Below are positions 1 to 8,396 of a stretch of DNA of 64,000 nt, piece after piece; the stretch's first letter is position 1; every line of letters begins with the position of its first letter. Under the pieces are notes generated by a model. The model saw only the letters and a program-made list of their open reading frames with translations, was not told the DNA's origin and did not search any database. Position numbers and translations under genes: made by a program. Source of the stretch: Pseudomonadota bacterium (GTDB lineage Bacteria > Pseudomonadota > Alphaproteobacteria > UBA1280 > RI-95). The stretch covers positions 124,001 through 188,000 of the forward strand of contig WGLU01000001.1 in assembly GCA_016125375.1 (NCBI GenBank), given 5' to 3'.

Positions 1-49
1 ACACGCATTCGGTGATGAAAAGCCCCCAAAATAAAAAAAGAGGCCCCCG

Positions 50-1597
50 ATGACCATGCCAGTCCATTCGTCCCAAACACCTCGCGACCTTGTGCGCATT
101 CAGCGCGCGCTGCTGTCGGTATCGGATAAGAGCGGCCTTGTGCCGCTTGCGCATTTTCTGGCTGATAGGGGGGTGGAAATCCTTTCCACCGGCGGGACGG
201 CGAAAACCCTGCGCGAGGCAGGTATCCCTGTCGTGGATGTAAGCGATGTGACACACTTCCCCGAAGTGATGGACGGACGTGTAAAAACGCTCCACCCCGC
301 AATCCACGGCGCGCTGCTGGCACGACGGGACGTGCCGGCACACATGCAAACGCTGACAGAGCACGCTTTCAAGCCCATCGACCTGCTGGTGGTGAACCTT
401 TATCCTTTTGCGCAAACCGTCGCAAGCGGTGCCGACGCAGCTACCTGTATTGAGAATATCGATATTGGCGGCCCTGCCATGTTGCGCTCGGCTGCCAAAA
501 ACCATGCGGCCGTGACCGTTGTCAGTGATCCCGCGGATTACGAACGCCTGATGGCAGAGATGGAAAAAACGCAAGGCCATACAACCTACGCGCTACGCCG
601 CGAACTGGCTGCGCACACCTATGCCCGCACGGCTGCTTATGACGCAGCGATTACCGCATGGATGCAGGGACTGCCTGCCGAAGGAGCCGCCGCCACCACG
701 CCGCTGCGCTACGGGGAAAATCCGCACCAGAGTGCCCACGTCGTCAGGACAGGGGATACAGGCGTGGCTGCTGCGCGCTTTTTGCAGGGCAAGGAGCTCA
801 GCTATAATAATTTGAACGATGCTTCTGCCGCATGGGAACTTGTCTGCGATTTTGACCTGCCCGCTTGTGCGGTGATCAAGCATACAAACCCCTGTGGGGC
901 GGCCTTGGGCAAAGATGCGGCAGAGGCCTTTGCCCGCGCACTTGCTGGCGACCCCGTAAGTGCCTTCGGCGGCATTGTTGCCTTTAACACCGTTGTGGAT
1001 GCTGCGGCTGCCGAGGCCCTGACAAAATTGTTCCTGGAGGTTGTGCTGGCGCCAGAGGTAACGACCGAGGCACAGACTATTCTGGCGAAGAAGAAAAACC
1101 TGCGCGTGCTGTGCGTGAAAAAAGATGCGGAGGGTCAGGTGCCGATGACGTTCCGCAGCATCTCCGGGGGCTATCTGACGCAGCAGGCGGATGTGGTACG
1201 CCCAACAACAGACAAATTACAGGCCGTAACAGCCGCCACACCCTCGGCCAGCCAGATAAACGACCTGATATTTGCCCAGACTGTTTGCAAACATGTAAAA
1301 TCAAATGCGGTGGTGCTGGCCAAGGATGGCGCGCTGGTAGGTGTTGGTGCGGGGCAGATGAGCCGCGTGGACGCCGCCCGTATCGCCACCGAAAAAGCAG
1401 GCGACAAAGCCAAGGGCGCAGTCGCGGGATCGGATGCGTTTTTCCCGTTTACGGACGGGGTGGAGGTTTTGGCCGGAGCAGGGGTAGTGGCCGTTGCCCA
1501 GCCCGGCGGCTCCAAGGGAGATGCGGACGTGATTGCCGCCGCCGATAAGGCAGGGCTGGTGATGGTCTTTACCAGCACACGCCACTTTAGACATTAA
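50..1597 (+). CDS. purH: Bifunctional AICAR transformylase / IMP cyclohydrolase PurH
   Basis: Catalyses the last two steps of IMP synthesis: formylation of AICAR with 10-formyl-THF, then ring closure to IMP in the cytoplasm. The 515-residue length is normal for the family. The N-terminal 160 or so residues form the MGS-like cyclohydrolase domain (KSGLVPLA, STGGTAKTLR, DGRVKTLHP, NIDIGGPAMLRSAAKN). The rest is the transformylase, with RYGENPHQ near residue 220 and KHTNPCGAA near residue 277. An ATG two codons downstream is an alternative start. The purL gene follows after 14 bases, so the two are probably co-transcribed. Identification is secure. Confidence 0.97.
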   Translation: MTMPVHSSQTPRDLVRIQRALLSVSDKSGLVPLAHFLADRGVEILSTGGTAKTLREAGIPVVDVSDVTHFPEVMDGRVKTLHPAIHGALLARRDVPAHMQTLTEHAFKPIDLLVVNLYPFAQTVASGADAATCIENIDIGGPAMLRSAAKNHAAVTVVSDPADYERLMAEMEKTQGHTTYALRRELAAHTYARTAAYDAAITAWMQGLPAEGAAATTPLRYGENPHQSAHVVRTGDTGVAAARFLQGKELSYNNLNDASAAWELVCDFDLPACAVIKHTNPCGAALGKDAAEAFARALAGDPVSAFGGIVAFNTVVDAAAAEALTKLFLEVVLAPEVTTEAQTILAKKKNLRVLCVKKDAEGQVPMTFRSISGGYLTQQADVVRPTTDKLQAVTAATPSASQINDLIFAQTVCKHVKSNAVVLAKDGALVGVGAGQMSRVDAARIATEKAGDKAKGAVAGSDAFFPFTDGVEVLAGAGVVAVAQPGGSKGDADVIAAADKAGLVMVFTSTRHFRH

Positions 1598-1611
1598 GGA
1601 TTGGATAAAAG

Positions 1612-4599
1612 ATGACATTCCGCATCAAGGTGCTGACAAAGGTTAAAGACGCGCGCGCCGATGTGCTCAAAAGCCGTTTTGGTCTGTCAGGTCTCAAAAT
1701 CATGGATGTGTACACCGTAGATAAACCCTTTGCGCCGGATGTGCGCAAGCGTATCGCCCACGCCCTCCATAACCCCGTCGCGCAGGAGGTGTTTGTGCTG
1801 GGTGACGATATGGCCGAACCCGCAGGCTATACCCAGATGCTGGGGCCCTTTGACAGTGCCGTGGAAACCGGTTACCTGCCTGGCGTGACCGATAATGTGG
1901 GCAAAACCGCCCGCCAGTTGATAGAGGACTTGACCGGTGAAGCCTTTGCTATAGAGGAAGGCGTGTACAGCGGGCGTATTTACCTGATTCAGGGTGACCA
2001 GAAGCTGAACAAGGCCAAACAACTCGCCCACGACTTGACCAACCCGCTGGTCCACAGCGCCCATGTGATGAGCAAGGCAGATATGGCAGCGGGCAAGCGT
2101 GTTGTAAGCGTGCCGCGTGTGCGCCTTGCCGGTAGCGATACGGTGCTGAGCGTCGATCTGAATGTGGATGATACGGCGCTGGGTACCATCGGCAAGCAGG
2201 GGATTACAGGCGCGGATGGTAAACTCCGTGGCCCGCTGGGGCTGGACCTGCCTGCCATGAAAGTGATACAGGCACACTATGCCAAGCTGGGGCGCAACCC
2301 GACCGATGTGGAGCTGGAAACCCTTGCGCAGACATGGTCCGAGCACTGCAAGCACACCATCTTCGCTGCCAAAATGGATAACCTGAGCGAAGGGTTGTAC
2401 AAGGGTTACATCAAAAAGGCGACCGAAGAGGTCCGTCGCCGCAAGGGCAAGGACGATATTTGCGTCAGCGTTTTTTCCGACAATGCAGGCGGCATTGTTT
2501 TTGATGACGACTGGGTGATTTGCGACAAGGTGGAAACCCATAACACGCCCAGCGCACTAGATCCCTTTGGCGGCGCGATGACCGGCATTGTGGGTGTTAA
2601 CCGGGATTGTATCGGCTTTGGTCTGGGTGCCAAACCCATCCTCAACCGCTACGGTTTTTGTCTGGCGTACCCCGAGAACCGCCACGAACTTTTCCGTGAT
2701 GCCAAACGCAAACAGCCGCTGCCCAGCGCCCATGCCATTATGGATGGGGTGATAAAGGGCGTGGAGGCGGGCGGTAACTGTTCCGGCATTCCCACACCAC
2801 AGGGCTTTTTGTATTTTGACGACCGCTACCGCGCCAAGCCGCTGGTCTTTTGCGGCACCATAGGTCTGTTGCCCCGCACCCTGAACGGCAAGCCGGCTCA
2901 CGAGAAGAAGGCCAACCCCGGTGATGTTATCATCATGGCGGGTGGCCGCGTGGGGGCGGATGGTATTCACGGGGCAACATTCTCGTCCGAAGCGCTGGAT
3001 GAAGGCTCGCCCGCAACAGCGGTACAGATTGGCGACCCGATTACGCAGAAAAAGCTCTCCGACGCCCTCCTGAGGGAGGTTCGTGGGCAGGGGCTCTACA
3101 CCAGTATTACCGATAACGGCGCGGGTGGCCTGTCCTCATCCGTCGGTGAAATGGGACGCGAAAGCGGCGGGTTCGAGGTTGACCTCGACAAGGTTCCCCT
3201 CAAATATGCCGGGCTGGAGCCGTGGCAGATATGGGTGTCGGAATCGCAGGAGCGGATGACGCTGGCCGTACCGCCAGCCCATGTGGACACGCTGATCGCC
3301 CTGCTGAAAAGCCGCGATGTGGAAGCTACACCCATCGGCACCTTTACCGACAGCGGCAAGGCAGTTGTGCGCTATAAGGGCAAGGTGGTGATGGAGATGG
3401 CGATGGCGTTCCTCCATGACGGCCTGCCGCAAAAAGAACTGAAAACACGCATTGCGCCACCGCTGAGCGTCGAGCCGGAGATTGACCTGCCTGAAGACCC
3501 TGCCGATGTGGAAGAGGCGCTGCTGGACATGCTCGCCCACCCGAACATACGCAGTCATGCCTTTGTCAGCACGCTGTTCGATCACGAGGTGCAGGGCACA
3601 TCTGTCCTCAAACCTCTGCAAGGTGCAGGGCAGGTGAACGGCGATGCGACGATCATTCGCCCGCTGCCGACAAGCTGGAAGGGGGTTGCTGTCTCTCAGG
3701 GCATATTCCCGCGCTATGGCGATATTGATACCGCGGCCATGACGGCTGTGGGGATAGACTTTGCTATCCGCGCCATCATCGCCGCAGGTGGGGATATGGA
3801 TAATATTGCCCTGCTGGATAACTTCTGCTGGTGCAGTCCGGACGACCCCAAGCGCCTGTGGCAGCTGACCCGTTCCGCCAAGGCCTGCTACGAATACGCC
3901 GTGCAGTTCGAGGTGCCGTTCATCAGCGGCAAGGACAGCATGTATAACGACTTCAAGGGCTACGACCATACAGGAGAGGCGATTAAGTTGTCTGCCCCGC
4001 CAACCGTGCTCATTTCAGCCGTAGGTGTTGTTCCTGATGTCCGCAAGGTTGTCAGTCTTGAGCCTAAAATGCGTGGCGACCATGTGTACGTGCTGGGGTT
4101 GACGGGCGACGAACTGGGCGGGTCTATTTTCTACGATCTGTTTGACGAGCTTGGCCGTAAAACACCGCAGGTGTTCGGGCGCGAGGCGCGCAACCTGTAT
4201 CAGGCTATCAGCAAGGCAACGGCCAAAGAGCTGGTTGCCTCCGCATTGCCATTAGGTCGTGGCGGTCTTGCCGTTGCCGCTGGTAAGGCTGTTGTGGCGG
4301 GTGGTTTAGGCCTCAAGCTCAACCTGGCGGATGTGCCCACCACCGAGGATGTGGTGCGCGATGATACGATTCTGTTCAGCGAGTCTGCCAGCCGGTTGCT
4401 GGTGACCGTGGCACCCGAGCACAAGAATGCCTTTGAAAAGCTGATGCACGGCGTGGACTGGGCGCGCATTGGTGTGGTGATTGACGAGCCGGAACTGATT
4501 ATCCACGGTACCGATGCCGAGGTAACATTCATGTGGGAACGTGCCGAGCTGGAAGAGGCCTACAAAACCCCTTACGAAGGATTTGCAAGCAATGTCTGA
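1612..4599 (+). CDS. purL: Phosphoribosylformylglycinamidine synthase, long PurL (PurS-like N-terminus plus PurL)
   Basis: Synthetase subunit that converts FGAR, ATP and glutamine-derived ammonia to FGAM in purine synthesis. At 995 residues it is far longer than the stand-alone PurL of about 740 residues. The first 80 or so residues look like a PurS-type segment, followed by a linker and the FGAM-synthase core with TWSEHCKH near residue 241 and ATP-binding Gly-rich stretches such as DNGAGGLSSSVGEMG. There is no C-terminal glutaminase domain; that is supplied by the next gene, whose start overlaps this stop by 8 bases. From memory this long-PurL plus separate PurQ arrangement is typical of deltaproteobacteria rather than of most alphaproteobacteria, which carry separate purS, purL and purQ. 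Confidence 0.94.
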   Translation: MTFRIKVLTKVKDARADVLKSRFGLSGLKIMDVYTVDKPFAPDVRKRIAHALHNPVAQEVFVLGDDMAEPAGYTQMLGPFDSAVETGYLPGVTDNVGKTARQLIEDLTGEAFAIEEGVYSGRIYLIQGDQKLNKAKQLAHDLTNPLVHSAHVMSKADMAAGKRVVSVPRVRLAGSDTVLSVDLNVDDTALGTIGKQGITGADGKLRGPLGLDLPAMKVIQAHYAKLGRNPTDVELETLAQTWSEHCKHTIFAAKMDNLSEGLYKGYIKKATEEVRRRKGKDDICVSVFSDNAGGIVFDDDWVICDKVETHNTPSALDPFGGAMTGIVGVNRDCIGFGLGAKPILNRYGFCLAYPENRHELFRDAKRKQPLPSAHAIMDGVIKGVEAGGNCSGIPTPQGFLYFDDRYRAKPLVFCGTIGLLPRTLNGKPAHEKKANPGDVIIMAGGRVGADGIHGATFSSEALDEGSPATAVQIGDPITQKKLSDALLREVRGQGLYTSITDNGAGGLSSSVGEMGRESGGFEVDLDKVPLKYAGLEPWQIWVSESQERMTLAVPPAHVDTLIALLKSRDVEATPIGTFTDSGKAVVRYKGKVVMEMAMAFLHDGLPQKELKTRIAPPLSVEPEIDLPEDPADVEEALLDMLAHPNIRSHAFVSTLFDHEVQGTSVLKPLQGAGQVNGDATIIRPLPTSWKGVAVSQGIFPRYGDIDTAAMTAVGIDFAIRAIIAAGGDMDNIALLDNFCWCSPDDPKRLWQLTRSAKACYEYAVQFEVPFISGKDSMYNDFKGYDHTGEAIKLSAPPTVLISAVGVVPDVRKVVSLEPKMRGDHVYVLGLTGDELGGSIFYDLFDELGRKTPQVFGREARNLYQAISKATAKELVASALPLGRGGLAVAAGKAVVAGGLGLKLNLADVPTTEDVVRDDTILFSESASRLLVTVAPEHKNAFEKLMHGVDWARIGVVIDEPELIIHGTDAEVTFMWERAELEEAYKTPYEGFASNV

Positions 4600-5398
4600 A
4601 CCACGGGTACTGGTGCTGAGCGGGTACGGCCTGAACTGCGAGGATGAAACCCTGCACGCCTTCAAGCAGGCGGGTGCGGTTGGCGATATTGTGCATGTGA
4701 ACGACCTGATTGATGACCCGGACCGGCTGGCCGAGTATCAGATACTGGCTATTCCCGGGGGATTCTCCTTCGGGGACGATACGGGTTCGGGCAGTGCGCT
4801 GGCCGTGCGGCTGCGCGAACATCTGGGACAGCAGTTGCTGGATTTTGTCGCGTCCAAAAAGCTGGTCATCGGTATTTGTAATGGGGCGCAGGTGCTGGTG
4901 AACCTTGGTCTGGTACCGGGGTTTGACGAGAGCCTCCACCGCGATGCCGCCCTGCTGGCCAATGCAACCAACCGCTACCAGTGCCGCTGGGTTCACCTTA
5001 AAGTGAATGCGAGCAACCGCTCGCCGTGGCTGGTGGGTATAGATGAGCTGTTCATCCCCGTCGCGCATGGCGAGGGCAATTTCATGCTGGCGCCGGAGGC
5101 GCTTGACCTCGTGCGTGAACGGGATATGGTCGCCGCGCGTTATATCGACGTGCAGGGGCACCGTGCCGGTGGCAAGTTCCCCGCCAACCCGAACGGCAGT
5201 ACGGACGACATGGCCATGCTGACCGATACGACCGGGCGGGTGCTGGCCACCATGCCCCACCCGGAGCGGGCCATCGCCTTTACCCAACGTCCGGACTGGC
5301 CGCTGAAAAAAGAACAGCTGCGCCGTGCGGGCGACAAAATACCGGCTGCTGCCGACGGGTTGAAGATCTTTAAAAATGCTGTGGCGTATTTTCAGTAA
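4592..5398 (+). CDS. purQ: FGAM synthase glutaminase subunit PurQ
   Basis: Class I glutamine amidotransferase that feeds ammonia to PurL. The start at 4592 (MSEPRVLVLSGYG) is preferred over an in-frame ATG 51 bases upstream because GAAGGA lies about ten bases before it and the beta-strand of the domain begins there. The nucleophile elbow GICNGAQVL (Cys near residue 95) and the C-terminal MPHPERA His-x-Glu are present. At 268 residues it is longer than the 220-230 residue PurQ of the PurS/PurL/PurQ type and fits the form that partners with a long PurL. The overlap with purL implies translational coupling. Confidence 0.93.
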   Translation: MSEPRVLVLSGYGLNCEDETLHAFKQAGAVGDIVHVNDLIDDPDRLAEYQILAIPGGFSFGDDTGSGSALAVRLREHLGQQLLDFVASKKLVIGICNGAQVLVNLGLVPGFDESLHRDAALLANATNRYQCRWVHLKVNASNRSPWLVGIDELFIPVAHGEGNFMLAPEALDLVRERDMVAARYIDVQGHRAGGKFPANPNGSTDDMAMLTDTTGRVLATMPHPERAIAFTQRPDWPLKKEQLRRAGDKIPAAADGLKIFKNAVAYFQ

Positions 5399-5442
5399 TG
5401 TTATTGCCAAAACCTTTCCGTATCCGCTGGAGGAAACATATC

Positions 5443-6354
5443 ATGCACCTGCTCCTTGCTGTCCCTGCCGTATCCGGCGCCTACACATATGCGGAAGTGA
5501 AGCGGCTGGAGGCCGCATTTCCGCCAAACGGCCAGTTTGTCACTGTGGGGGGCCATAAGGTGCACTACGTGGAGCGTGGCATTGGCAGGCCTATTGTCCT
5601 CATGCACGGGGCAAACAGCACGGCGCAGGATTTTGTCTTCAGCCCAATTTTTGATGAACTGGCCAAGACGCACCGGGTTATTGCGGTAGACCGCCCGGGT
5701 TATGGTTACAGCGAGCGCTTTATCGGTGCCGAAACACCGGCGGCCCAGGCGCGGCACCTGCATGCTTTTCTGGAGCAGAAGAACATCGAAAAGCCTGTGC
5801 TGGTGGGGTTCTCGTGGAGCGGTGCGCTGGTTGCCTCCTACGCTGTACAGTTTCCGGACAGTCTGACCGGGCTGGTTGTGATTAACGGCGCAACGCACCC
5901 GTGGCCGCTGCCCGATAGCTGGATTGATAAGGCAGGCAATACACCGCTGTTGGGCGAGCTGATGGCGTGGACGCTGACCATGCCGCTTGGAAAAGCCAAG
6001 ATTCCCGGTGGCGTGAAACGGGTCTTCAGCCCCAACCCAGTCCCTGCATGGTATGGCAGGATTCCCATGGATATGATTCTACGGCCCGGGCAGTTCCTTG
6101 CCAATTCTACAGATATGATCAACCTCAAATCTGCTGCTGCCGCCCAAAAGGACAGCTACGCAAACATTACCACGCCTACGGTTATTCTGGTGGGTGAGGA
6201 GGACCGTGTCGCCTCCCCGAAAATCCACTCGGAGCCGTTGCATGAAGCGGTCAAAGGCTCGCGCCTTATCCGCGTCAAAGGGGCGGGGCATCCGCTGCAC
6301 CATACCCACCCCGCTGTTGTTGTGAGTGCGATTGAAAGTCTGCTCAGCGAATAG
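5443..6354 (+). CDS. Alpha/beta hydrolase, possibly membrane-anchored
   Basis: A 303-residue alpha/beta-fold hydrolase. The start at 5443 has GGAGG about eight bases upstream, better than the in-frame ATG at 5398. The hydrophobic N-terminus (MHLLLAVPAVSGAYTY) may be a signal anchor. Visible features are the oxyanion strand IVLMHGAN, the nucleophile elbow GFSWSG near residue 123 and the late catalytic His in GAGHPLHH. It resembles haloalkane-dehalogenase or epoxide-hydrolase-like members, but the substrate cannot be told. It follows purQ closely without being part of purine synthesis, and may be read from the same transcript. Confidence 0.8.
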   Translation: MHLLLAVPAVSGAYTYAEVKRLEAAFPPNGQFVTVGGHKVHYVERGIGRPIVLMHGANSTAQDFVFSPIFDELAKTHRVIAVDRPGYGYSERFIGAETPAAQARHLHAFLEQKNIEKPVLVGFSWSGALVASYAVQFPDSLTGLVVINGATHPWPLPDSWIDKAGNTPLLGELMAWTLTMPLGKAKIPGGVKRVFSPNPVPAWYGRIPMDMILRPGQFLANSTDMINLKSAAAAQKDSYANITTPTVILVGEEDRVASPKIHSEPLHEAVKGSRLIRVKGAGHPLHHTHPAVVVSAIESLLSE

Positions 6355-6384
6355 GTCTTGCATCTTCTGCCAGAGATACGTATC

Positions 6385-6409
6385 TTTATTTCGGTAATAT
6401 TGAAATAAA
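6385..6409. promoter_or_regulatory. Inverted-repeat operator upstream of the OYE gene
   Basis: A 25-bp perfect inverted repeat with 8-bp arms TTTATTTC and GAAATAAA around a 9-base centre ending in AATATT. It ends 12 bases before the ATG of the Old Yellow Enzyme gene, next to the ribosome binding site. The same arms, spacing and centre end occur at 18427-18447 beside the ArsR-type regulator. Operator function is inferred. Confidence 0.7.
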
Positions 6410-6421
6410 AGGAATCGTCCC

Positions 6422-7540
6422 ATGTCCGCTACCCTGTTCGACAGTATAAAAGTAGGTGACCTGACTGTGCCAAACCGCTTGGTCATGGCGCCGCTAACCC
6501 GCATGCGCAGCAAACAGCCTGGCAATGTGCCGTGGAGCCTGAACGCCACGTACTATGCCCAGCGTGCATCGGCAGGGTTGATTGTTTCCGAAGCTACACA
6601 GGTTATGCCGGAAGGGCAGGGGTATCCTGCAACGCCGGGCATCCACAGTGCCGAACAGGTTAACGGGTGGAAGCTGGTAACCGATGCTGTTCATAAAGCC
6701 GGCGGCCATATCTTTTTGCAATTGTGGCATGTGGGACGGGTTTCGCATTCGTCCTTCCAGCCCGGCGGTGTGCTGCCTGTTGCGCCCTCGGCAATTGCTA
6801 TTAACGGCACGGGCATGACGGCCGACTGGAAACAGGAACCGTTCCAAACGCCCCGCGCTCTGGAACTGGGCGAGATTCCCGGGATTATCCAGGCCTACCG
6901 CCAGGGTGCGGAAAATGCCAAGGCAGCAGGCTTTGACGGTGTAGAGGTGCACGGCGCCAATGGCTATCTGCTCGAGCAGTTCCTGCAGGACGGGACGAAC
7001 AAACGGACCGACAGCTACGGCGGCAGCAAGGAAAACCGTGCACGACTGTTGCTGGAGGTTGTGGACGCCGTTATTGGTGTATGGGGCAAAGGGCGCGTTG
7101 GGGTGCGGTTGTCACCTTACGGCACAACAAACGATATGCATGACAGTGACCCGATGACGCTCTACACCTACGTACTGGCAGAGCTGGACAAGCGCGGCGT
7201 TGCCTATGCGCATATTATCGAGCCACGCTCGTCCGGTTCCGGTCAGGGCAAGGCACCGACGGAAGGCGCACCGGAAACAGCCAAGCTGTTCCGCAAGGCC
7301 TTTAAGGGCATCTTGATTTCAGCCGGCGGTTATACACCTGAAACGGCCAAACAGGTTGTGGACCAGGGCTATGCCGATATGGTGGCATTCGGCCGTTACT
7401 TTATCTCCACGCCCGACCTGCCTGCGCGCATCAAGGCCGGTGTGGCACTTACCCCGTATGACCGCAGCACATTCTATGGCGGGACGGAGAAAGGCTATAC
7501 GGACTATCCGATTATGGATAAACAGGCCAAATCTGCCTGA
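6422..7540 (+). CDS. Old Yellow Enzyme family alkene reductase (N-ethylmaleimide reductase type)
   Basis: FMN-dependent NAD(P)H oxidoreductase of 372 residues that reduces activated C=C bonds in electrophiles such as enones, maleimides or nitro compounds. The TIM-barrel N-terminus (VPNRLVMAPLTRMRS), the GRVSH motif and the signature HGANGYLLEQFL with following DSYGG and RLLLEVV are all clear, as in NemA and plant OPR-type enzymes. The ribosome site AAAAGGAA overlaps the edge of an inverted repeat that is shared with the ArsR/SDR intergenic region. Expression is therefore likely to be controlled by that regulator in response to reactive electrophiles. A terminator follows directly. Confidence 0.93.
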   Translation: MSATLFDSIKVGDLTVPNRLVMAPLTRMRSKQPGNVPWSLNATYYAQRASAGLIVSEATQVMPEGQGYPATPGIHSAEQVNGWKLVTDAVHKAGGHIFLQLWHVGRVSHSSFQPGGVLPVAPSAIAINGTGMTADWKQEPFQTPRALELGEIPGIIQAYRQGAENAKAAGFDGVEVHGANGYLLEQFLQDGTNKRTDSYGGSKENRARLLLEVVDAVIGVWGKGRVGVRLSPYGTTNDMHDSDPMTLYTYVLAELDKRGVAYAHIIEPRSSGSGQGKAPTEGAPETAKLFRKAFKGILISAGGYTPETAKQVVDQGYADMVAFGRYFISTPDLPARIKAGVALTPYDRSTFYGGTEKGYTDYPIMDKQAKSA

Positions 7541-7542
7541 TG

Positions 7543-7570
7543 AAAAGACCGCCGGAAGGCGGTCTTTTTT
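7543..7570. terminator. Rho-independent terminator after the OYE gene
   Basis: Stem AAAGACCGCC / GGCGGTCTTT with a short GGAA-type loop and a T-run on the plus strand; an A-run on the other side allows it to work for the converging minus-strand operon too. The minus-strand gene's TAA stop overlaps its right edge. Confidence 0.88.
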
Positions 7571-8396
7571 AGCGGACATTCCATTTGGCTGTGGCAGCGG
7601 GCGGTCTGGCCCAGAAGATATGCCCGAAGGACAAAACAATGAACAGGGCAATGAACTGGTAGTAATAGAACTCCCAATGGCGCAGTGCCAGTGCCAGCAC
7701 ACCCAGTGTAATGCCGTAGGCCCACTGCGCCTTTGGTGCGCGGGGCGAAGTTTGGGGGTCGGTCAGCATCAGGAAGACGAAAATAAGGGTGCTGGTATTC
7801 ACCTCCGGCCCGATAACCCAAAGCGGGTGATACCCCATTGTCGCGCCAATGGGTACGCCAACCATCAGAATGCCGGCAAAGTATCCCAGTGTGGCCCGCC
7901 AGCTGTTCCCCCGCCATGTGGCCAGAGGGCCAAATGTGCAAATGGTCAGGATGGTCCAGAACCCGGTGGAAAACACATCGGTCCGGTAATCCAGCAGGTT
8001 AGGCATGGTGAGGATGGCACACACGATGGCAAAGTTCGTGGGGTTATAAATATGACGGCCATGCTGGTCGAGCAGGAAGTACTTGGCCAATACCCCCAGC
8101 GTGCTCAGGAAACCGTAGAACCACCACTCGGTAGAGCGCACAAGAATCAGGGCACCTGCGGCCAGAACATAGGCCGAGAGAACACGGTCATAAATACGCA
8201 GGTTTTCGCCGTGTTTGCGTGACAGGCAGGCAATGGCAACCTCGGTCACAATAGCCGCTCCGAAGGCCAGCGCAACTTGTGTGAGCGAGCGCTGCATACT
8301 GTAAAGGCTCATCGCCAATACAATTAGGCACGTATGGTTCAGGGCCAGAAAATACCTGGGGTCAATGGCGCGGATAAAGGTCAGCAGCGTCTTCAT
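7569..8396 (-). CDS. RnfD/NqrB-like integral membrane protein
   Basis: A 275-residue protein with about eight to ten membrane segments, related to the NqrB/RnfD/RnfE family. The family-like landmarks are NPTNFAIV (compare FNPAMSARV in the true RnfD at 46295) and FVFLMLTDPQTSP (compare the RnfD motif around IVTDPVTAP). The Ser/Thr-Ala-Thr flavinylation site of RnfD is not visible, so it may not carry covalent FMN there. Its start overlaps the stop of the upstream FG-GAP gene by ATGA, so the two are translated together. A role in electron transfer or as a membrane scaffold for the partner is inference. Confidence 0.75.
   Translation of the reverse strand: MKTLLTFIRAIDPRYFLALNHTCLIVLAMSLYSMQRSLTQVALAFGAAIVTEVAIACLSRKHGENLRIYDRVLSAYVLAAGALILVRSTEWWFYGFLSTLGVLAKYFLLDQHGRHIYNPTNFAIVCAILTMPNLLDYRTDVFSTGFWTILTICTFGPLATWRGNSWRATLGYFAGILMVGVPIGATMGYHPLWVIGPEVNTSTLIFVFLMLTDPQTSPRAPKAQWAYGITLGVLALALRHWEFYYYQFIALFIVLSFGHIFWARPPAATAKWNVR

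Noticed and set aside
1-49. Possible 3' end of an upstream gene (frame 2 reads to a TAA at 32-34)
   Set aside because: Only about ten codons are visible and another frame closes at 13-15, so no gene can be supported.
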